Shown here piece after piece: positions 20,539 through 30,116 of a DNA stretch of 64,000 bases. The stretch spans positions 3,100,001 to 3,164,000 of the forward strand of contig NZ_CP054043.1 in NCBI RefSeq assembly GCF_013282725.1, read 5' to 3'. Every line of letters begins with the position of its first letter. Within the stretch, counting starts at the first letter, position 1. The stretch comes from Yersinia mollaretii ATCC 43969. GTDB taxonomy: Bacteria; Pseudomonadota; Gammaproteobacteria; Enterobacterales; Enterobacteriaceae. The position numbers and the translations under genes were made by a program. The notes beneath the pieces are model-generated. The model was not told the origin of the DNA, made no database searches, and worked only from the letters and a program-made list of their open reading frames with translations.

Positions 20539-20901
20539 TTACTGTGTTTCACCTAGCAGCAATGCATGGTCAGGAAACTGACCATAAGTATTATTAACCA
20601 CTTGCTGTCGGGTGGATTGCCCAACCAACTCACTTAATGCATCAAGACGCTGTTGTAATAAACGCTTAATTTCAACTTCATTATCCAAAATAGCTCTTAA
20701 TTTATCCCGTAATAACTCTTGTAATGCCAAGGATGAGCATGAGGATAGGGTGATATTAGCGGTATTTTCAACAGCTTTGAGATAAGTCATTTCCAGATCA
20801 ACCAGCGCATCCCAATTACCCTCGGTCGCCAGCATTAACATTTGCTCACTCAGGGTCAGGATTTGTTGATATTCGGACAAAAGATGCTGGTGACGTTCCA
20901 T
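20539..20901 (-). CDS. fliT: FliD chaperone and FlhDC regulator FliT
   Basis: FliT is the export chaperone of the filament cap FliD and, when free, an inhibitor of FlhDC. The 120-residue product is all-helical, starts [20 protein letters not shown], and has the family's mid-region with a conserved Asp/Glu-rich helix. It lies 11 bases after fliS as the last gene of fliDST. About 270 AT-rich bases without a gene separate it from the AraC gene. Confidence 0.93.
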   Translation of the reverse strand: MERHQHLLSEYQQILTLSEQMLMLATEGNWDALVDLEMTYLKAVENTANITLSSCSSLALQELLRDKLRAILDNEVEIKRLLQQRLDALSELVGQSTRQQVVNNTYGQFPDHALLLGETQ

Positions 20902-20912
20902 TAAATGGGGTC

Positions 20913-21311
20913 CTAGTTGGGTTGATAATTGGGGCCGATCTGCCGCCAGGCATCCGCAATATTCTCGAGCAAAGCAGCGACTTCATTAATTGCCTGTTCG
21001 TCATTATGCAAATTGGCATGCAGTAAACGCCGTGACATATAATCGTACAAAGCAGATAAATTCTCAGCCATTTCGCCGCCTTTCTCCACGTCCAGCCCTG
21101 CGCTTAGGCCATTATTGATAATATCAATCGCTTTAGAGAGTGCGGTGCCTTTGCCAGGAATATCGCCTTGACTCATCAGGATGCGAGCTCGAACTAGGGC
21201 GCTTTGCGCCCCGTCGAACAACATCACGATCAATTGGTGTGGGCTCGCACTCATGACACCACTTTCCAAGCCTACTTTAGCGTAGGCCTGGCTCCCTGAT
21301 CGGTTGTACAT
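20913..21311 (-). CDS. fliS: Flagellin chaperone FliS
   Basis: FliS binds the C-terminal helix of flagellin in the cytoplasm, preventing premature polymerisation and guiding it to FlhA. The 132-residue product begins [19 protein letters not shown] and contains [20 protein letters not shown] and the C-terminal region with [12 protein letters not shown], all typical. It lies 10 bases after fliD and 11 before fliT, so it is co-transcribed from the fliD sigma-28 promoter. Confidence 0.97.
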   Translation of the reverse strand: MYNRSGSQAYAKVGLESGVMSASPHQLIVMLFDGAQSALVRARILMSQGDIPGKGTALSKAIDIINNGLSAGLDVEKGGEMAENLSALYDYMSRRLLHANLHNDEQAINEVAALLENIADAWRQIGPNYQPN

Positions 21312-21321
21312 ATCCTATCCT

Positions 21322-22722
21322 TTATGAAGAAAATTGCTGCGTTAAGAAGCTGGCGGTGTTATTCAACGAACTGACTAACTTATCGAGTTGAGTAAATTGC
21401 GTCTTATACCGTTCGATTGTGGCAGTAATGCTTTCAGTTGTTGCCGTAACCTGTTTATCCAGATTTTTTAACGTCTTATTGATGCCATCAGTCACCGTTT
21501 TCAAGGTGCCCTTGGTGGTATCCAGTGCTGTCTTAAGCAAAGTATCAGTCTGGGTAGCGAATCCGGTAGTTGTACCATCACCGACAAAAAATGCCGTTAC
21601 ACTGTTTGGCTTATCTTTTAGCGCTGCATCCAACTTGGTTGAGTCGATAACTAATTTGCCATCAAGATCCTGCGTAATACCCATGCTGGCCAATGTTTTT
21701 AGGTCACCGACTTGCGAAGAGGCCAGTTGGCTTTTCAATTGAGTTTGAATATTACGTAACACACCATCACCGACTAAAGCCCCATTACCCACAGATTGGT
21801 CTTTGCCAGCTTCTACAGCGGTGTATTTAGTTAAAGAACCAAAGGTGGTTTGCAATGAGTTGTAGGCATCAACAAAAGTTTGTATCGCTGCTTTTGTTGC
21901 TGTGCTATCACGAGCAATAACTAATTGTTCTGGCTCATTGGTTTTCGTTAAGGTTTTGAGATTAATGGTGACACCCTGTGGTGCATCCGTAATCGTATTA
22001 CTTTGGCGAGTAATGGCGACGCCGTTAACAATTAATGTGGCATCTTCTGCTTTAACTTTTTGTGTCATTGCACCGCTGCCACCAGTGCTGCTTGGTGTGT
22101 AATTCAGGAAATCATTTAACTTATCATCGCCGGTAACACTGATGGTCATTTCTGACTTAGTGCCCGTATCTTTGGCGGTTAATGCGAGATAATAGGTATT
22201 ATCATCCGCTTTCATAATACTGGCGCTAACACTGCCCTCTTTTTTATTGATGGCATCGCGAATATCTGTCAGAGATGTCTGCTGGTTAGTTAATGTGATT
22301 TCCAGCGGTTTTTCTTGCCCCGGCTGGGCAATAGTGATGGTACGAGTACCATTATCATTACCTAATTTATCAGTCGCATTAGGGACGTTACCAGACAGTA
22401 ATGACTGCGCTTTAGCAATGTTTGTCACTTCAACAGTGTAATTACCCGCAGTGGCCTTGCTATCAGTTGTTGCACTAAACGCAGTGTTAGAGCTACTGAC
22501 TGTGGTTGTACTGAGCGTATCCGCTTTTTGTAATGCGGCAGAGGCCGTTTCCAGTTTCGCTAGCGCACTTTGTAATACGCCATAGGCGGTAAGCTTAGCT
22601 TTATAGCTAGATTGCTGAGTGGTTAACGGCGTTAAACGGGTCTGCTCTGCAGCAGTTAATTTATCCAGTAAAGTGCCTAACTCCATATTTGACCCGATAC
22701 CCAGTGTACTGATACTTGCCAT
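21322..22722 (-). CDS. fliD: Flagellar filament cap protein FliD
   Basis: FliD (HAP2) caps the growing filament and inserts flagellin monomers at the tip. The 466-residue product has the conserved N-terminal coiled-coil (about 20-75) and C-terminal domain (LDKQVTATTESITATIERYKTQ onward) around variable central domains. It is divergent from fliC; its sigma-28 promoter is at 22757-22783. fliS and fliT follow at once. Confidence 0.97.
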   Translation of the reverse strand: MASISTLGIGSNMELGTLLDKLTAAEQTRLTPLTTQQSSYKAKLTAYGVLQSALAKLETASAALQKADTLSTTTVSSSNTAFSATTDSKATAGNYTVEVTNIAKAQSLLSGNVPNATDKLGNDNGTRTITIAQPGQEKPLEITLTNQQTSLTDIRDAINKKEGSVSASIMKADDNTYYLALTAKDTGTKSEMTISVTGDDKLNDFLNYTPSSTGGSGAMTQKVKAEDATLIVNGVAITRQSNTITDAPQGVTINLKTLTKTNEPEQLVIARDSTATKAAIQTFVDAYNSLQTTFGSLTKYTAVEAGKDQSVGNGALVGDGVLRNIQTQLKSQLASSQVGDLKTLASMGITQDLDGKLVIDSTKLDAALKDKPNSVTAFFVGDGTTTGFATQTDTLLKTALDTTKGTLKTVTDGINKTLKNLDKQVTATTESITATIERYKTQFTQLDKLVSSLNNTASFLTQQFSS

Positions 22723-22756
22723 GTCTAATCCTTAATATTCAAGTGTCGTTACCGGG

Positions 22757-22783
22757 TTATCGGCCAGAGAAGGAAAAAGTTTA
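22757..22783 (-). promoter_or_regulatory. Sigma-28 promoter of fliDST
   Basis: Read on the minus strand: TAAACTTT, an 11-base spacer and GCCGATAA, a match to the FliA consensus at all but one position. It is about 35 bases before the fliD start. Confidence 0.92.
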
Positions 22784-22919
22784 CACATAAAATAGAATTT
22801 ATGATGGGCAGAATAACGGGGGATAACAGGGGGCTATTTACCCTATTGAATAGAACAGTAATTAAAGAGGAGATAAAGAATAATTTTCTGAGAATTTTAA
22901 AATTATTTCAAAGAATGGC

Positions 22920-22946
22920 TAAAGGTTCCTTAAAGAGCGCCGATAC
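22920..22946 (+). promoter_or_regulatory. Sigma-28 promoter of fliC
   Basis: TAAAGGTT at 22920-22927, an 11-base spacer and GCCGATAC at 22939-22946 match the FliA consensus with two differences. The transcript would have a leader of about 65 bases before the fliC ATG. Confidence 0.92.
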
Positions 22947-23017
22947 AAGTTGTGACGGTGATGAAGCCGTGGGCAGTAAGCCCAAATCATAACCCAATAG
23001 CATTTAAGGAATTCACT

Positions 23018-24214
23018 ATGTCAGTAATTAATACTAACATCCTGTCTCTGAATACTCAGAACAACATGACCAAATCTCAGTCCGCTTTAGGCTCTGCCAT
23101 TGAGCGTTTGTCTTCAGGTCTGCGTATCAACAGTGCGAAAGACGATGCTGCGGGTCAGGCAATCGCTAACCGTTTCACTTCTAACATCAAGGGCCTGACT
23201 CAGGCTGCGCGTAACGCTAACGACGGTATCTCTGTTGCACAGACGACTGAAGGCGCGTTAAACGAAATCAACAACAACTTACAACGTGTGCGTGAACTGA
23301 CTGTTCAGGCATCTACCGGCAGCAACTCTACCAGCGACCTGTCTTCAATCCAAGACGAAATTCAACTGCGCCTGGACGAAATCGACCGCGTATCTGCTCA
23401 AACTCAGTTCAACGGCGTGAAAGTTCTGAGCACAGACACCAAAATGTCTATCCAAGTAGGTGCTAACGATAACGAAACTATCGATATCAGCCTGAAAGAA
23501 GTGACTTCTAAGACTCTGAATCTGGAAGGTTTCAACGTTACTGGTCCTAAAGGTGGTTCTGCAGCGACTGCTCTGGCTGCTGCTGATTTCCAAAAAGCTT
23601 TTGGCTCTACCACTGCGGTGACTACTGCAACTTCAGCAGAAAAAACTCCTGGTGATCTGGCAAGCCGTTTAGGTGTGGCTGCTGCTAGCGTGACTGTTGC
23701 TGGTGCACCAACGAAAGATAGCGCGGGTAATTGGTTCACTAAAGTAGATATCAAAGCAAACGACGCTACTGAAGCTAACAACCTGAAAGCCAATGGTTTT
23801 GATATCGCTTCTGGCGCAACTAAGTCCTTCTATATCGCTGTTGATCCACAAACCGCTGATACCACAACTACAGCAGGTACTGCAGCTATTGCTATTGATA
23901 CCTCCAGCCTGAGCCTGAAAAAACTGACTACTGGTGCAACTAACGATCCGTTGAAAGCACTGGATGCAGCGATTTCTGATATCGACGTTCAACGTAGCTC
24001 CCTGGGTGCGGTACAAAACCGTTTCCAATCTACAGTAACTAACCTGAACAACACGGTTAACAACCTGACTGCTGCACAAAGCCGTATTCAGGATGCTGAC
24101 TATGCAACTGAAGTGTCTAACATGAGCCGTGCTCAGATCCTGCAACAAGCGGGTACTTCAGTATTGGCACAGGCTAACCAAGTTCCACAAACTGTATTGT
24201 CTCTGCTGCGTTAA
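23018..24214 (+). CDS. fliC: Flagellin FliC
   Basis: FliC is the filament subunit. The start is the ATG at 23018 (after AAGGAATTCACT), not the longer upstream frame, because the protein must begin SVINTNILSLNTQNN. The product is 398 residues. The D0/D1 regions (about 1-170 and 310-398) are strongly conserved (LSSGLRINSAKDDAAGQAIA; ending NQVPQTVLSLLR) around a variable central region rich in Ala, Thr and Lys. It is a single flagellin gene in this window, with a methylase (fliB) immediately downstream that probably modifies its surface lysines. Confidence 0.98.
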   Translation: MSVINTNILSLNTQNNMTKSQSALGSAIERLSSGLRINSAKDDAAGQAIANRFTSNIKGLTQAARNANDGISVAQTTEGALNEINNNLQRVRELTVQASTGSNSTSDLSSIQDEIQLRLDEIDRVSAQTQFNGVKVLSTDTKMSIQVGANDNETIDISLKEVTSKTLNLEGFNVTGPKGGSAATALAAADFQKAFGSTTAVTTATSAEKTPGDLASRLGVAAASVTVAGAPTKDSAGNWFTKVDIKANDATEANNLKANGFDIASGATKSFYIAVDPQTADTTTTAGTAAIAIDTSSLSLKKLTTGATNDPLKALDAAISDIDVQRSSLGAVQNRFQSTVTNLNNTVNNLTAAQSRIQDADYATEVSNMSRAQILQQAGTSVLAQANQVPQTVLSLLR

Positions 24215-24234
24215 TTGGTGCACCAAGTTATATA

Positions 24235-24267
24235 AACAAGGCGGCACATTGTGCCGCCTTGTTATTC
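24235..24267 (+). terminator. fliC terminator
   Basis: AACAAGGCGGCAC (24235-24247) and GTGCCGCCTTGTT (24251-24263) form a perfect 13-bp stem with a 3-base loop, 21 bases after the fliC stop. Only a few U residues follow, but the stem is very stable. Confidence 0.85.
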
Positions 24268-24304
24268 TAAGTAAATTATTGTGACAGATTAATTTACTTA
24301 GAAT
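24264..24304. repeat. Perfect 15-bp inverted repeat before fliB
   Basis: ATTCTAAGTAAATTA (24264-24278) and TAATTTACTTAGAAT (24290-24304) are exact inverted copies around an 11-base spacer. It abuts the fliC terminator and ends 37 bases before the preferred fliB start. It could be a regulator site, a second RNA hairpin, or the trace of a small insertion. Confidence 0.8.
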
Positions 24305-24340
24305 AAAAAAATATGATTTATGGTCACCATTGAGGTTTTT

Positions 24341-25546
24341 GTGAAAGAACTTACTGTAGTTCAGCCCATCTATGTCGAGAATTTCAGTTGCATTGGTGCA
24401 TCTTGTCGTGATCACTGTTGTAAGCGCTGGACAATAACGCTGGATAAAAATACTTACCGTAAGTACGCTAAAAGCCACAATCCTGATATTAAGCGAATTG
24501 CTGTGACTAATATTTCGGTCACTCGCACCAGCACTGCTAATTGGGCGGCAATAAAGCTGACTGAGCAAGGCAATTGCCCCTATTTAGATGAAGATCAACT
24601 CTGCGGAATTTATAAGCGTCTGGGTAAAGATGCACTAAGTGACACCTGTACTGTCTATCCTAGAACTGAGCATATTTATAAGCACGAAAAACGGCAAAGC
24701 TTGAATATATCCTGTCCAGAAGCCACGCGTCAGGTACTATTTAATCCAAATAGCCTAAAAATGAAAATGCAAGTCGTGGAACAGAAAGCTTTTTTTCAAG
24801 CTTCGGAGCTTCCTATAGAAGGGAATCTGATCAACCTTTTCTGCGTCAATTTATTAATGCCAAATCAGACTCGGATAGAAGAAAATCTTTACAGCATGGC
24901 ATCCTTCCTACTTTTCTATCAAAAGTTAGAGGGCGATATCAATAGTAAACTGCCTTATATGGAGTCGGGTTTCGAAGGATTGCTTCTAAAACTTGAGTCC
25001 GGTGAAGTTATCGGGTGCTTAGATAATCTTCCCTTTAATGAAGAGTTACAATGGCAGCTTTTAATAAGATTACAAAACATCATGACGAAAACGCCTGAAT
25101 CTCGGGGGCGTGAAACAATATTCAACTATTTGAATAAGCTACTTGACTATATTGTTTTAGATTTTGATGTTGAACTTATCGCCGATAAAATGAAAGAACT
25201 GAGTCGTATTTGGCGCGAAGATGCCAGCCCATTTTTTAATGAAAACCCACATGTTTTACGTAATTATTTTCTTTATCGGCTACACCATAATCAATTTGCA
25301 ATAAATAATGAGACTTCACTGCTGAAGCAGTTTTATTTAATTGTGGTTGATTTCTTCTTCATTCGTTCTTTGATCAGTGCTTATCTGAAGGATAACAAAT
25401 CGTTAACGGAAGATGTCATTATCGATATCTTCTATTCTTATCATGCATTTAGCCAACACGGCAGTGGTATTACAAATATCTTTATTGAGGAGATTGATAA
25501 AGTAAAAGTGAATGACGATCTCTCTTCGCTGCAATTACTGATATAG
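24341..25546 (+). CDS. fliB: Flagellin lysine-N-methylase FliB
   Basis: FliB methylates lysine side chains of flagellin before or during export. The GTG start at 24341 has GAGG six bases upstream and gives 401 residues, the Salmonella FliB length; an ATG at 24320 has no good ribosome-binding site. The cysteine cluster C17-x4-C22-x3-C26-C27 near the N-terminus, and further cysteines around residues 80-110 ([21 protein letters not shown]), fit the metal-binding (Fe-S) methylase family. It lies between fliC and fliA. Transcription may come from an unseen promoter or by read-through of the fliC terminator. Confidence 0.93.
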   Translation: MKELTVVQPIYVENFSCIGASCRDHCCKRWTITLDKNTYRKYAKSHNPDIKRIAVTNISVTRTSTANWAAIKLTEQGNCPYLDEDQLCGIYKRLGKDALSDTCTVYPRTEHIYKHEKRQSLNISCPEATRQVLFNPNSLKMKMQVVEQKAFFQASELPIEGNLINLFCVNLLMPNQTRIEENLYSMASFLLFYQKLEGDINSKLPYMESGFEGLLLKLESGEVIGCLDNLPFNEELQWQLLIRLQNIMTKTPESRGRETIFNYLNKLLDYIVLDFDVELIADKMKELSRIWREDASPFFNENPHVLRNYFLYRLHHNQFAINNETSLLKQFYLIVVDFFFIRSLISAYLKDNKSLTEDVIIDIFYSYHAFSQHGSGITNIFIEEIDKVKVNDDLSSLQLLI

Positions 25547-25733
25547 CACGGACAGCAAAACAGGCAGCATTTGCGTGAGTTAATGCAGAATTAAGTCGAT
25601 AAAAAAGAGGCATCAAAGTTTATTACGTGGGGCATAAGTCAAATAGCCGCCTTTTTATAGGTCTATTCCGCCGATTGTCTGACTGACCTGACAGGATAAT
25701 GGTACGACTCTCTTACCCTTAGGTGCCTGTCTA

Positions 25734-26456
25734 GTGAGCGATTTGTATACCGCCGAAGGCGTGATCGACAAAAATTCCCTCTGGCAACGCTATGTTCCTC
25801 TGGTTCGCCATGAAGCACTGCGTTTGCAGGTTCGCCTGCCGGCCAGTGTGGAGTTGGACGATTTGTTGCAGGCTGGGGGTATTGGTCTGCTGAATGCTGT
25901 CGAGCGTTATGACGCTTTGCAAGGAACTGCGTTTACCACTTATGCGGTGCAGCGTATTCGTGGCGCGATGTTGGATGAACTGCGTAGCCGGGATTGGGCG
26001 CCGCGCAGTGTGCGACGTAACGCCCGCGAAGTCGCCAGCGCGATGCAACAGGTTGAACAACGTGTTGGTCGTCCTGCCACTGAGCAGGAGGTGGCGAAAA
26101 TTCTTGATATTGATTTGGTGGAGTATCGCCAGATCTTGTTGGACACCAACAATAGCCAACTTTTCTCCTATGACGAATGGCGGGAAGAGCATGGTGAAAG
26201 TGTCGAACCCTTGCTGGAAGGGCATGAAGATGCCAATCCGTTGCAACATTTGTTGGAAGGAAATCTGCGGCAACGCGTTATTGAAGCGATCGAGGCATTG
26301 CCGGAACGCGAAAAGATGGTGTTGACGCTGTATTACCAGGAAGAGCTGAACCTGAAAGAGATAGGAGCAGTGCTTGAGGTCGGGGAATCCCGCGTCAGTC
26401 AGCTTCATAGCCAGGCGATAAAACGCTTACGCGCCCGCCTGAATAATGACTCTTAA
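25734..26456 (+). CDS. fliA: Flagellar sigma factor FliA (sigma-28)
   Basis: FliA directs RNA polymerase to late flagellar promoters such as those at 516, 22757 and 22920. The 240-residue product is very close to E. coli FliA: region 2 (VELDDLLQAGGIGLLNAVERY, RIRGAMLDELRSRDW) and region 4 with its helix-turn-helix (LNLKEIGAVLEVGESRVSQL) are visible. The start is GTG at 25734, with AGGTG upstream. fliZ follows. I could not assign its own promoter with confidence in the 187-base gap after fliB. Confidence 0.98.
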   Translation: MSDLYTAEGVIDKNSLWQRYVPLVRHEALRLQVRLPASVELDDLLQAGGIGLLNAVERYDALQGTAFTTYAVQRIRGAMLDELRSRDWAPRSVRRNAREVASAMQQVEQRVGRPATEQEVAKILDIDLVEYRQILLDTNNSQLFSYDEWREEHGESVEPLLEGHEDANPLQHLLEGNLRQRVIEAIEALPEREKMVLTLYYQEELNLKEIGAVLEVGESRVSQLHSQAIKRLRARLNNDS

Positions 26457-26511
26457 TTCACTTTCGCTCAGTGATATCACAGTGTTTAACTTTATTAATG
26501 CAGGTCTTCTT

Positions 26512-27021
26512 ATGCCAGGACTTCAGCTAAAAAAGCGGCCGCTGAGCCGTTATTTAAAAGATTATAAGCACGGCCAAACACATTGCTCACACTGTAATAA
26601 ACAACTTGACCGTATGGCGTTAGTTTTTCGCGGACAAATTATTAATAAAGAAGCGATCGCCGGTATGGATCAGCCGATTGACGATCAAGTGTGGTCAAAA
26701 CTTCAGCATGAATTAACTGCATTATGCCGTTTTTGCAGCGAGATATATTGCAACAGCACGCCGGGCTATTTTGATATTATGGCATTCAAGCAATATTTGT
26801 TTGAACAAACTGAGATGAGCCACAGCACGGTTCGCGAATATGTCGTGCGCTTGCGTCGCTTAGATGAAATGTTGGTTGCCACTAATTATCCGGCAGAAAA
26901 ATTTGCCAGTGAAACTATGCATCAACGCATTATTGATGAGCTGCCAAATGCAGCACATAACAATTATCGTATTGCTTTGCGTAAATATGATCAGTATTTG
27001 GCGTGGCAAAAGAATTACTAA
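26512..27021 (+). CDS. fliZ: Flagellar/stationary-phase regulator FliZ
   Basis: FliZ is a DNA-binding regulator that increases FlhDC activity and, in E. coli, represses sigma-S promoters. The ATG at 26512 (with AGG upstream) begins MPGLQLKKRPLSRYLKDYKH, matching the E. coli N-terminus; the frame extends further upstream but overlaps fliA. The product is 169 residues. It has a CxxC pair near the N-terminus (HCSHC), CRFC in the middle and a recombinase-like helical core (EMSHSTVREYVVRLRRLDEM). It is co-transcribed with fliA. Confidence 0.95.
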   Translation: MPGLQLKKRPLSRYLKDYKHGQTHCSHCNKQLDRMALVFRGQIINKEAIAGMDQPIDDQVWSKLQHELTALCRFCSEIYCNSTPGYFDIMAFKQYLFEQTEMSHSTVREYVVRLRRLDEMLVATNYPAEKFASETMHQRIIDELPNAAHNNYRIALRKYDQYLAWQKNY

Positions 27022-27126
27022 ACTCTGCCATAAAAGCTGATCGGGTGTTGAGAAAACTCTGTATTTTCAGCGATATCACTCGTGTAATAACGCAAAATTA
27101 TCAAGTCATTGTCTATTGTGACTTTA

Positions 27127-27159
27127 CGCCCGGCAAGGTGCATCTTGGCCGGGCGTTTT
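27127..27159 (+). terminator. fliAZ terminator
   Basis: CGCCCGGCAAG (27127-27137) pairs with CTTGGCCGGGCG (27144-27155; one bulged G), followed by TTTTA. It ends the fliA-fliZ unit, about 105 bases after the fliZ stop. Confidence 0.8.
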
Positions 27160-27540
27160 AATCTTTATTCTTACCTTTATTCAAGCAACAGGGGCGGTGA
27201 CGGCTCTTACTCACTCGAATGACTGACAAGTAGACGCGCATCTTAATCCACTTTTTCCCGCTATGTTGACCCTTGAAATCGATGGGGCATCGCCTATCTA
27301 CCCCACAAATTAAGCTATTCTTCTGCGTTAGTGATGACTGACATCTATAATAAAATCAGTGATTATTAATGTAACATCTGATAAATCTATGTTTCCCCTT
27401 GATCATTGAAGTCGCTGGGTTGTTAGCAATGTCAATCTCTGGCTTTGTCAGCTCATGGAAATTAATGAGCTTGCTGCTGACCTGCAACTTCAAATATTTT
27501 GGGTAATAATTGTCTTAAACATTAATTCTTTGGGGGAACC
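27160..27540. other. Non-coding gap before dcyD
   Basis: No gene is seen here. The right part holds the degenerate ERIC-like repeat (27400-27506). The promoter of the D-cysteine/cystine operon should lie in this region, but I cannot pick it out reliably. Confidence 0.5.
27400..27506. repeat. Strongly degenerate ERIC-like element
   Basis: The end CCTGCAACTTCAAATATTTTGGGTAAT and the inner GAGCTTGCTGCTGACCTGC resemble the ERIC consensus and the copies at 9766 and 41599; the left half has decayed. Confidence 0.5.
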
Positions 27541-28533
27541 GTGACGTTTCAACACAAACTGGCACAATTTCCACGTCTGGATCTGGTCGGCAATGCCACA
27601 CCATTAGAAAAACTATCCCGGCTATCTGATTATCTGGGACGTGAAATTTATATCAAACGTGATGATGTCACGCCTTTGGCTTTAGGCGGCAATAAGTTGC
27701 GTAAGCTTGAGTTTTTGGCGGCTGATGCATTGAGTCAGGGGGCGGATACCCTAGTGACAGCGGGTGCGATTCAATCTAATCATGTGCGCCAAACAGCGGC
27801 CGTGGCGGCAAAACTCGGATTGCATTGTGTGGCGTTACTTGAGAATCCTATCGGCACAACGCAGGAAAATTATCTGACCAATGGCAATCGATTGCTGTTG
27901 GATTTGTTTAATGTTGAGGTGGTGATGTGTGATGGCTTGCACGCCCCCAATCAGCAATTAGCTGAATTAGCAACTCGGCTCGAAGCACAAGGTTTTCGCC
28001 CATACGTAGTGCCTGTTGGTGGCTCTAATGCCTTGGGCGCGTTGGGCTATGTACAATGTGCATTGGAAATTGCCGCGCAGTCGGCGGGGAGTGTGGCTTT
28101 TAGCTCGGTCGTCGTGGCCTCTGGCAGTGCCGGGACTCATGCCGGGCTGGCTGTGGGTTTGCAGCAATTGTTGCCGGATGTCGAATTGATTGGTGTCACG
28201 GTGTCGCGCAAAGCGGATGAGCAGCGACCCAAGGTGACCCATATTCAACAAGAGTTGGCCGCATCCTTGGAGATCACTGGCCAACAGGCAGATATAACCT
28301 TGTGGGATGACTATTTCGGGCCACAATATGGTATGCCAAACGAAGAAGGGCTGGCCGCTATTTCGCTACTGGCAAGGCTAGAAGGGGTATTGCTGGACCC
28401 GGTTTATACCGGTAAGGCGATGGCAGGTTTATTGGATGGTTTGGCGCTGGAAAAATTCCGCGATGATGGCCCGATTCTGTTTATCCATACAGGTGGTGCA
28501 CCGGCTCTCTTTGCCTATCATCCACAGGTGTAA
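27541..28533 (+). CDS. dcyD: D-cysteine desulfhydrase
   Basis: DcyD is a pyridoxal-phosphate enzyme that converts D-cysteine to pyruvate, ammonia and hydrogen sulfide. The 330-residue product belongs to the ACC deaminase/D-cysteine desulfhydrase family. The PLP lysine is in [10 protein letters not shown] (K52), with SNHVRQTAA and the glycine-rich phosphate loop ([15 protein letters not shown]) downstream. It starts at GTG with a GGGGAAC ribosome-binding site. It precedes the cystine importer genes; in E. coli dcyD lies after tcyJ, so the order differs here. Confidence 0.95.
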   Translation: MTFQHKLAQFPRLDLVGNATPLEKLSRLSDYLGREIYIKRDDVTPLALGGNKLRKLEFLAADALSQGADTLVTAGAIQSNHVRQTAAVAAKLGLHCVALLENPIGTTQENYLTNGNRLLLDLFNVEVVMCDGLHAPNQQLAELATRLEAQGFRPYVVPVGGSNALGALGYVQCALEIAAQSAGSVAFSSVVVASGSAGTHAGLAVGLQQLLPDVELIGVTVSRKADEQRPKVTHIQQELAASLEITGQQADITLWDDYFGPQYGMPNEEGLAAISLLARLEGVLLDPVYTGKAMAGLLDGLALEKFRDDGPILFIHTGGAPALFAYHPQV

Positions 28534-28651
28534 CCTTTGGTTATTGCTTATTCCATTTGTAGCTATGGTTATTAGTTTATATTCCTTTATTTCATTAATA
28601 GCACTGATAAAGTGCTGAATATCAAAAATAAACATGACAGTCGGGGTATTT

Positions 28652-29452
28652 ATGGTTTTTTCAATTTTTCGTCGTCGAGTCGTTCTGGGTATGGTGGCGG
28701 TCGCACTCGCAACCGGCCTGAACGTGAAGTCTTATGCTGCGGCTGATTTACTCAATCAGGTTAAAGAACGAGGCACTCTGATTGTTGGGTTAGAGGGCAC
28801 TTATCCGCCATTCAGCTTTCAGGGTGAAGATGGCAAGCTCACCGGTTTCGAAGTGGATTTTGCCAATGCTTTAGCTGAGCATATGGGTATCAAAGCAAAA
28901 ATCACCCCAACCAAATGGGATGGTATGCTGGCTTCGCTAGAATCTAAGCGAATCGATGTGGCGATCAATCAGGTCACCATTTCAGATGAACGCAAGAAAA
29001 AATATGATTTCTCAACCCCTTATACGGTTTCTGGTATTCAGGTGTTGACCAAAAAAGGCAACGAAGGCAACTTCAGCAAACCTGAAGATCTGGAAGGCAA
29101 AAAAGTGGGTGTCGGTTTGGGCAGTAACTACGAACAGTGGTTACGTGAAAACCTGAAAGGCGTTGATATTCGCACTTATGATGATGACCCAACGAAATAC
29201 CAAGATCTGCGCGTAGGCCGTACCGATGCCATCTTGGTTGACCGTTTGGCTGCTCTGGATTTGGTAAAGAAAACCAACGGGACACTGGCGGTTGCAGGCC
29301 CGGCGTTTGCTCGTCAGGAGTCAGGGGTCGCGCTGCGTAAAGATAACCCTGAATTGTTAGCGGCAATCAATCAGGCTATTGCCGAGATGCAAAAAGATGG
29401 CACGTTGGCCAAAATCTCTGAGAAGTATTTTGGTGCGGATGTAACTAAATAA
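28652..29452 (+). CDS. tcyJ: Cystine-binding periplasmic protein TcyJ (FliY)
   Basis: TcyJ is the solute receptor of the TcyJLN cystine ABC importer. The preferred ATG at 28652 (GGGGT upstream) gives 266 residues, as in E. coli, with an N-terminal signal peptide of about 28-30 residues (RRRVVLGMVAVALATGL). The mature part shows the type-II solute-binding fold with GTLIVGLEGTYPPFSFQ and DVAINQVTISDERKKKYDFS. Its stop overlaps the tcyL start (TAATG). Confidence 0.96.
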   Translation: MVFSIFRRRVVLGMVAVALATGLNVKSYAAADLLNQVKERGTLIVGLEGTYPPFSFQGEDGKLTGFEVDFANALAEHMGIKAKITPTKWDGMLASLESKRIDVAINQVTISDERKKKYDFSTPYTVSGIQVLTKKGNEGNFSKPEDLEGKKVGVGLGSNYEQWLRENLKGVDIRTYDDDPTKYQDLRVGRTDAILVDRLAALDLVKKTNGTLAVAGPAFARQESGVALRKDNPELLAAINQAIAEMQKDGTLAKISEKYFGADVTK

Positions 29453-30114
29453 TGCATGAAAGTATTCAATTGGTGCTGGATTCAGCACCATTTTTATTGA
29501 AAGGTGCTTGGTTCACCCTCCAGCTGAGTCTGGGGGGTATGTTTTTTGGCCTGGCATTAGGTTTTATGTTGGCAATGATGCGGTTATCGAGTTTCTTGCC
29601 ATTTTCACTCCTGTCCCGCTTTTATGTCTCGATCTTTCGTGGCACCCCGTTAATCGCCCAACTGTTCATGATTTATTATGGCTTGCCCCAGTTTGGTATT
29701 GAGCTAGACCCCATGCCTGCGGCCTTGATCGGTCTCTCACTTAACACGGCAGCGTATACGTCAGAAACATTACGGGCCGCGATTTCGTCGATTGAAAAAG
29801 GGCAGTGGGAAGCCGCAGCCAGTATTGGGATGACGCGTTGGCAGACACTTTATCGGGTGATTTTGCCACAAGCTGGGCGGACGGCTTTACCCCCACTGGG
29901 TAACAGCTTTATCGGTTTGGTCAAGGACACCTCACTGGCGGCCACGATTCAAGTTCCCGAGCTTTTCCGTCAGGCGCAGTTGGTGACTTCCCGCACATTG
30001 GAAGTTTTCACTATGTATCTGGCGGCGTCATTGATTTACTGGATTATGGCAACATTGCTGTCAGCACTGCAAAATCGGCTGGAAGCCCACGTTAATCGTC
30101 AGGATCAGGAGTAG
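29452..30114 (+). CDS. tcyL: Cystine ABC transporter permease TcyL
   Basis: TcyL is the inner-membrane permease (homodimer) of the cystine importer. The 220-residue product has about five membrane helices and the HisM-type permease signature with the EAA loop (AAASIGMTRWQTLYRVILPQA). FRGTPLIAQLFMIYYGLP is the family's N-terminal motif. It overlaps tcyJ by its start codon and ends just before tcyN. Confidence 0.96.
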   Translation: MHESIQLVLDSAPFLLKGAWFTLQLSLGGMFFGLALGFMLAMMRLSSFLPFSLLSRFYVSIFRGTPLIAQLFMIYYGLPQFGIELDPMPAALIGLSLNTAAYTSETLRAAISSIEKGQWEAAASIGMTRWQTLYRVILPQAGRTALPPLGNSFIGLVKDTSLAATIQVPELFRQAQLVTSRTLEVFTMYLAASLIYWIMATLLSALQNRLEAHVNRQDQE

Positions 30115-30116
30115 CC

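Noticed and set aside
22801..22992. A 63-codon frame ahead of fliC
   Set aside because: It covers the fliC sigma-28 promoter and leader, and lacks coding features.
22952..23017. Longer N-terminus for flagellin from an upstream ATG
   Set aside because: Flagellin must begin with the export and assembly segment MSVINTN; the ATG at 23018 has a good ribosome-binding site.
24320..24340. ATG start of fliB seven codons upstream
   Set aside because: No ribosome-binding site; the GTG at 24341 has GAGG at good spacing and gives the family length.
25547..25733. FlhDC or sigma-28 site before fliA
   Set aside because: Fragments such as TCAAAGTTT and GCCGATTG are present but not at the required spacing.
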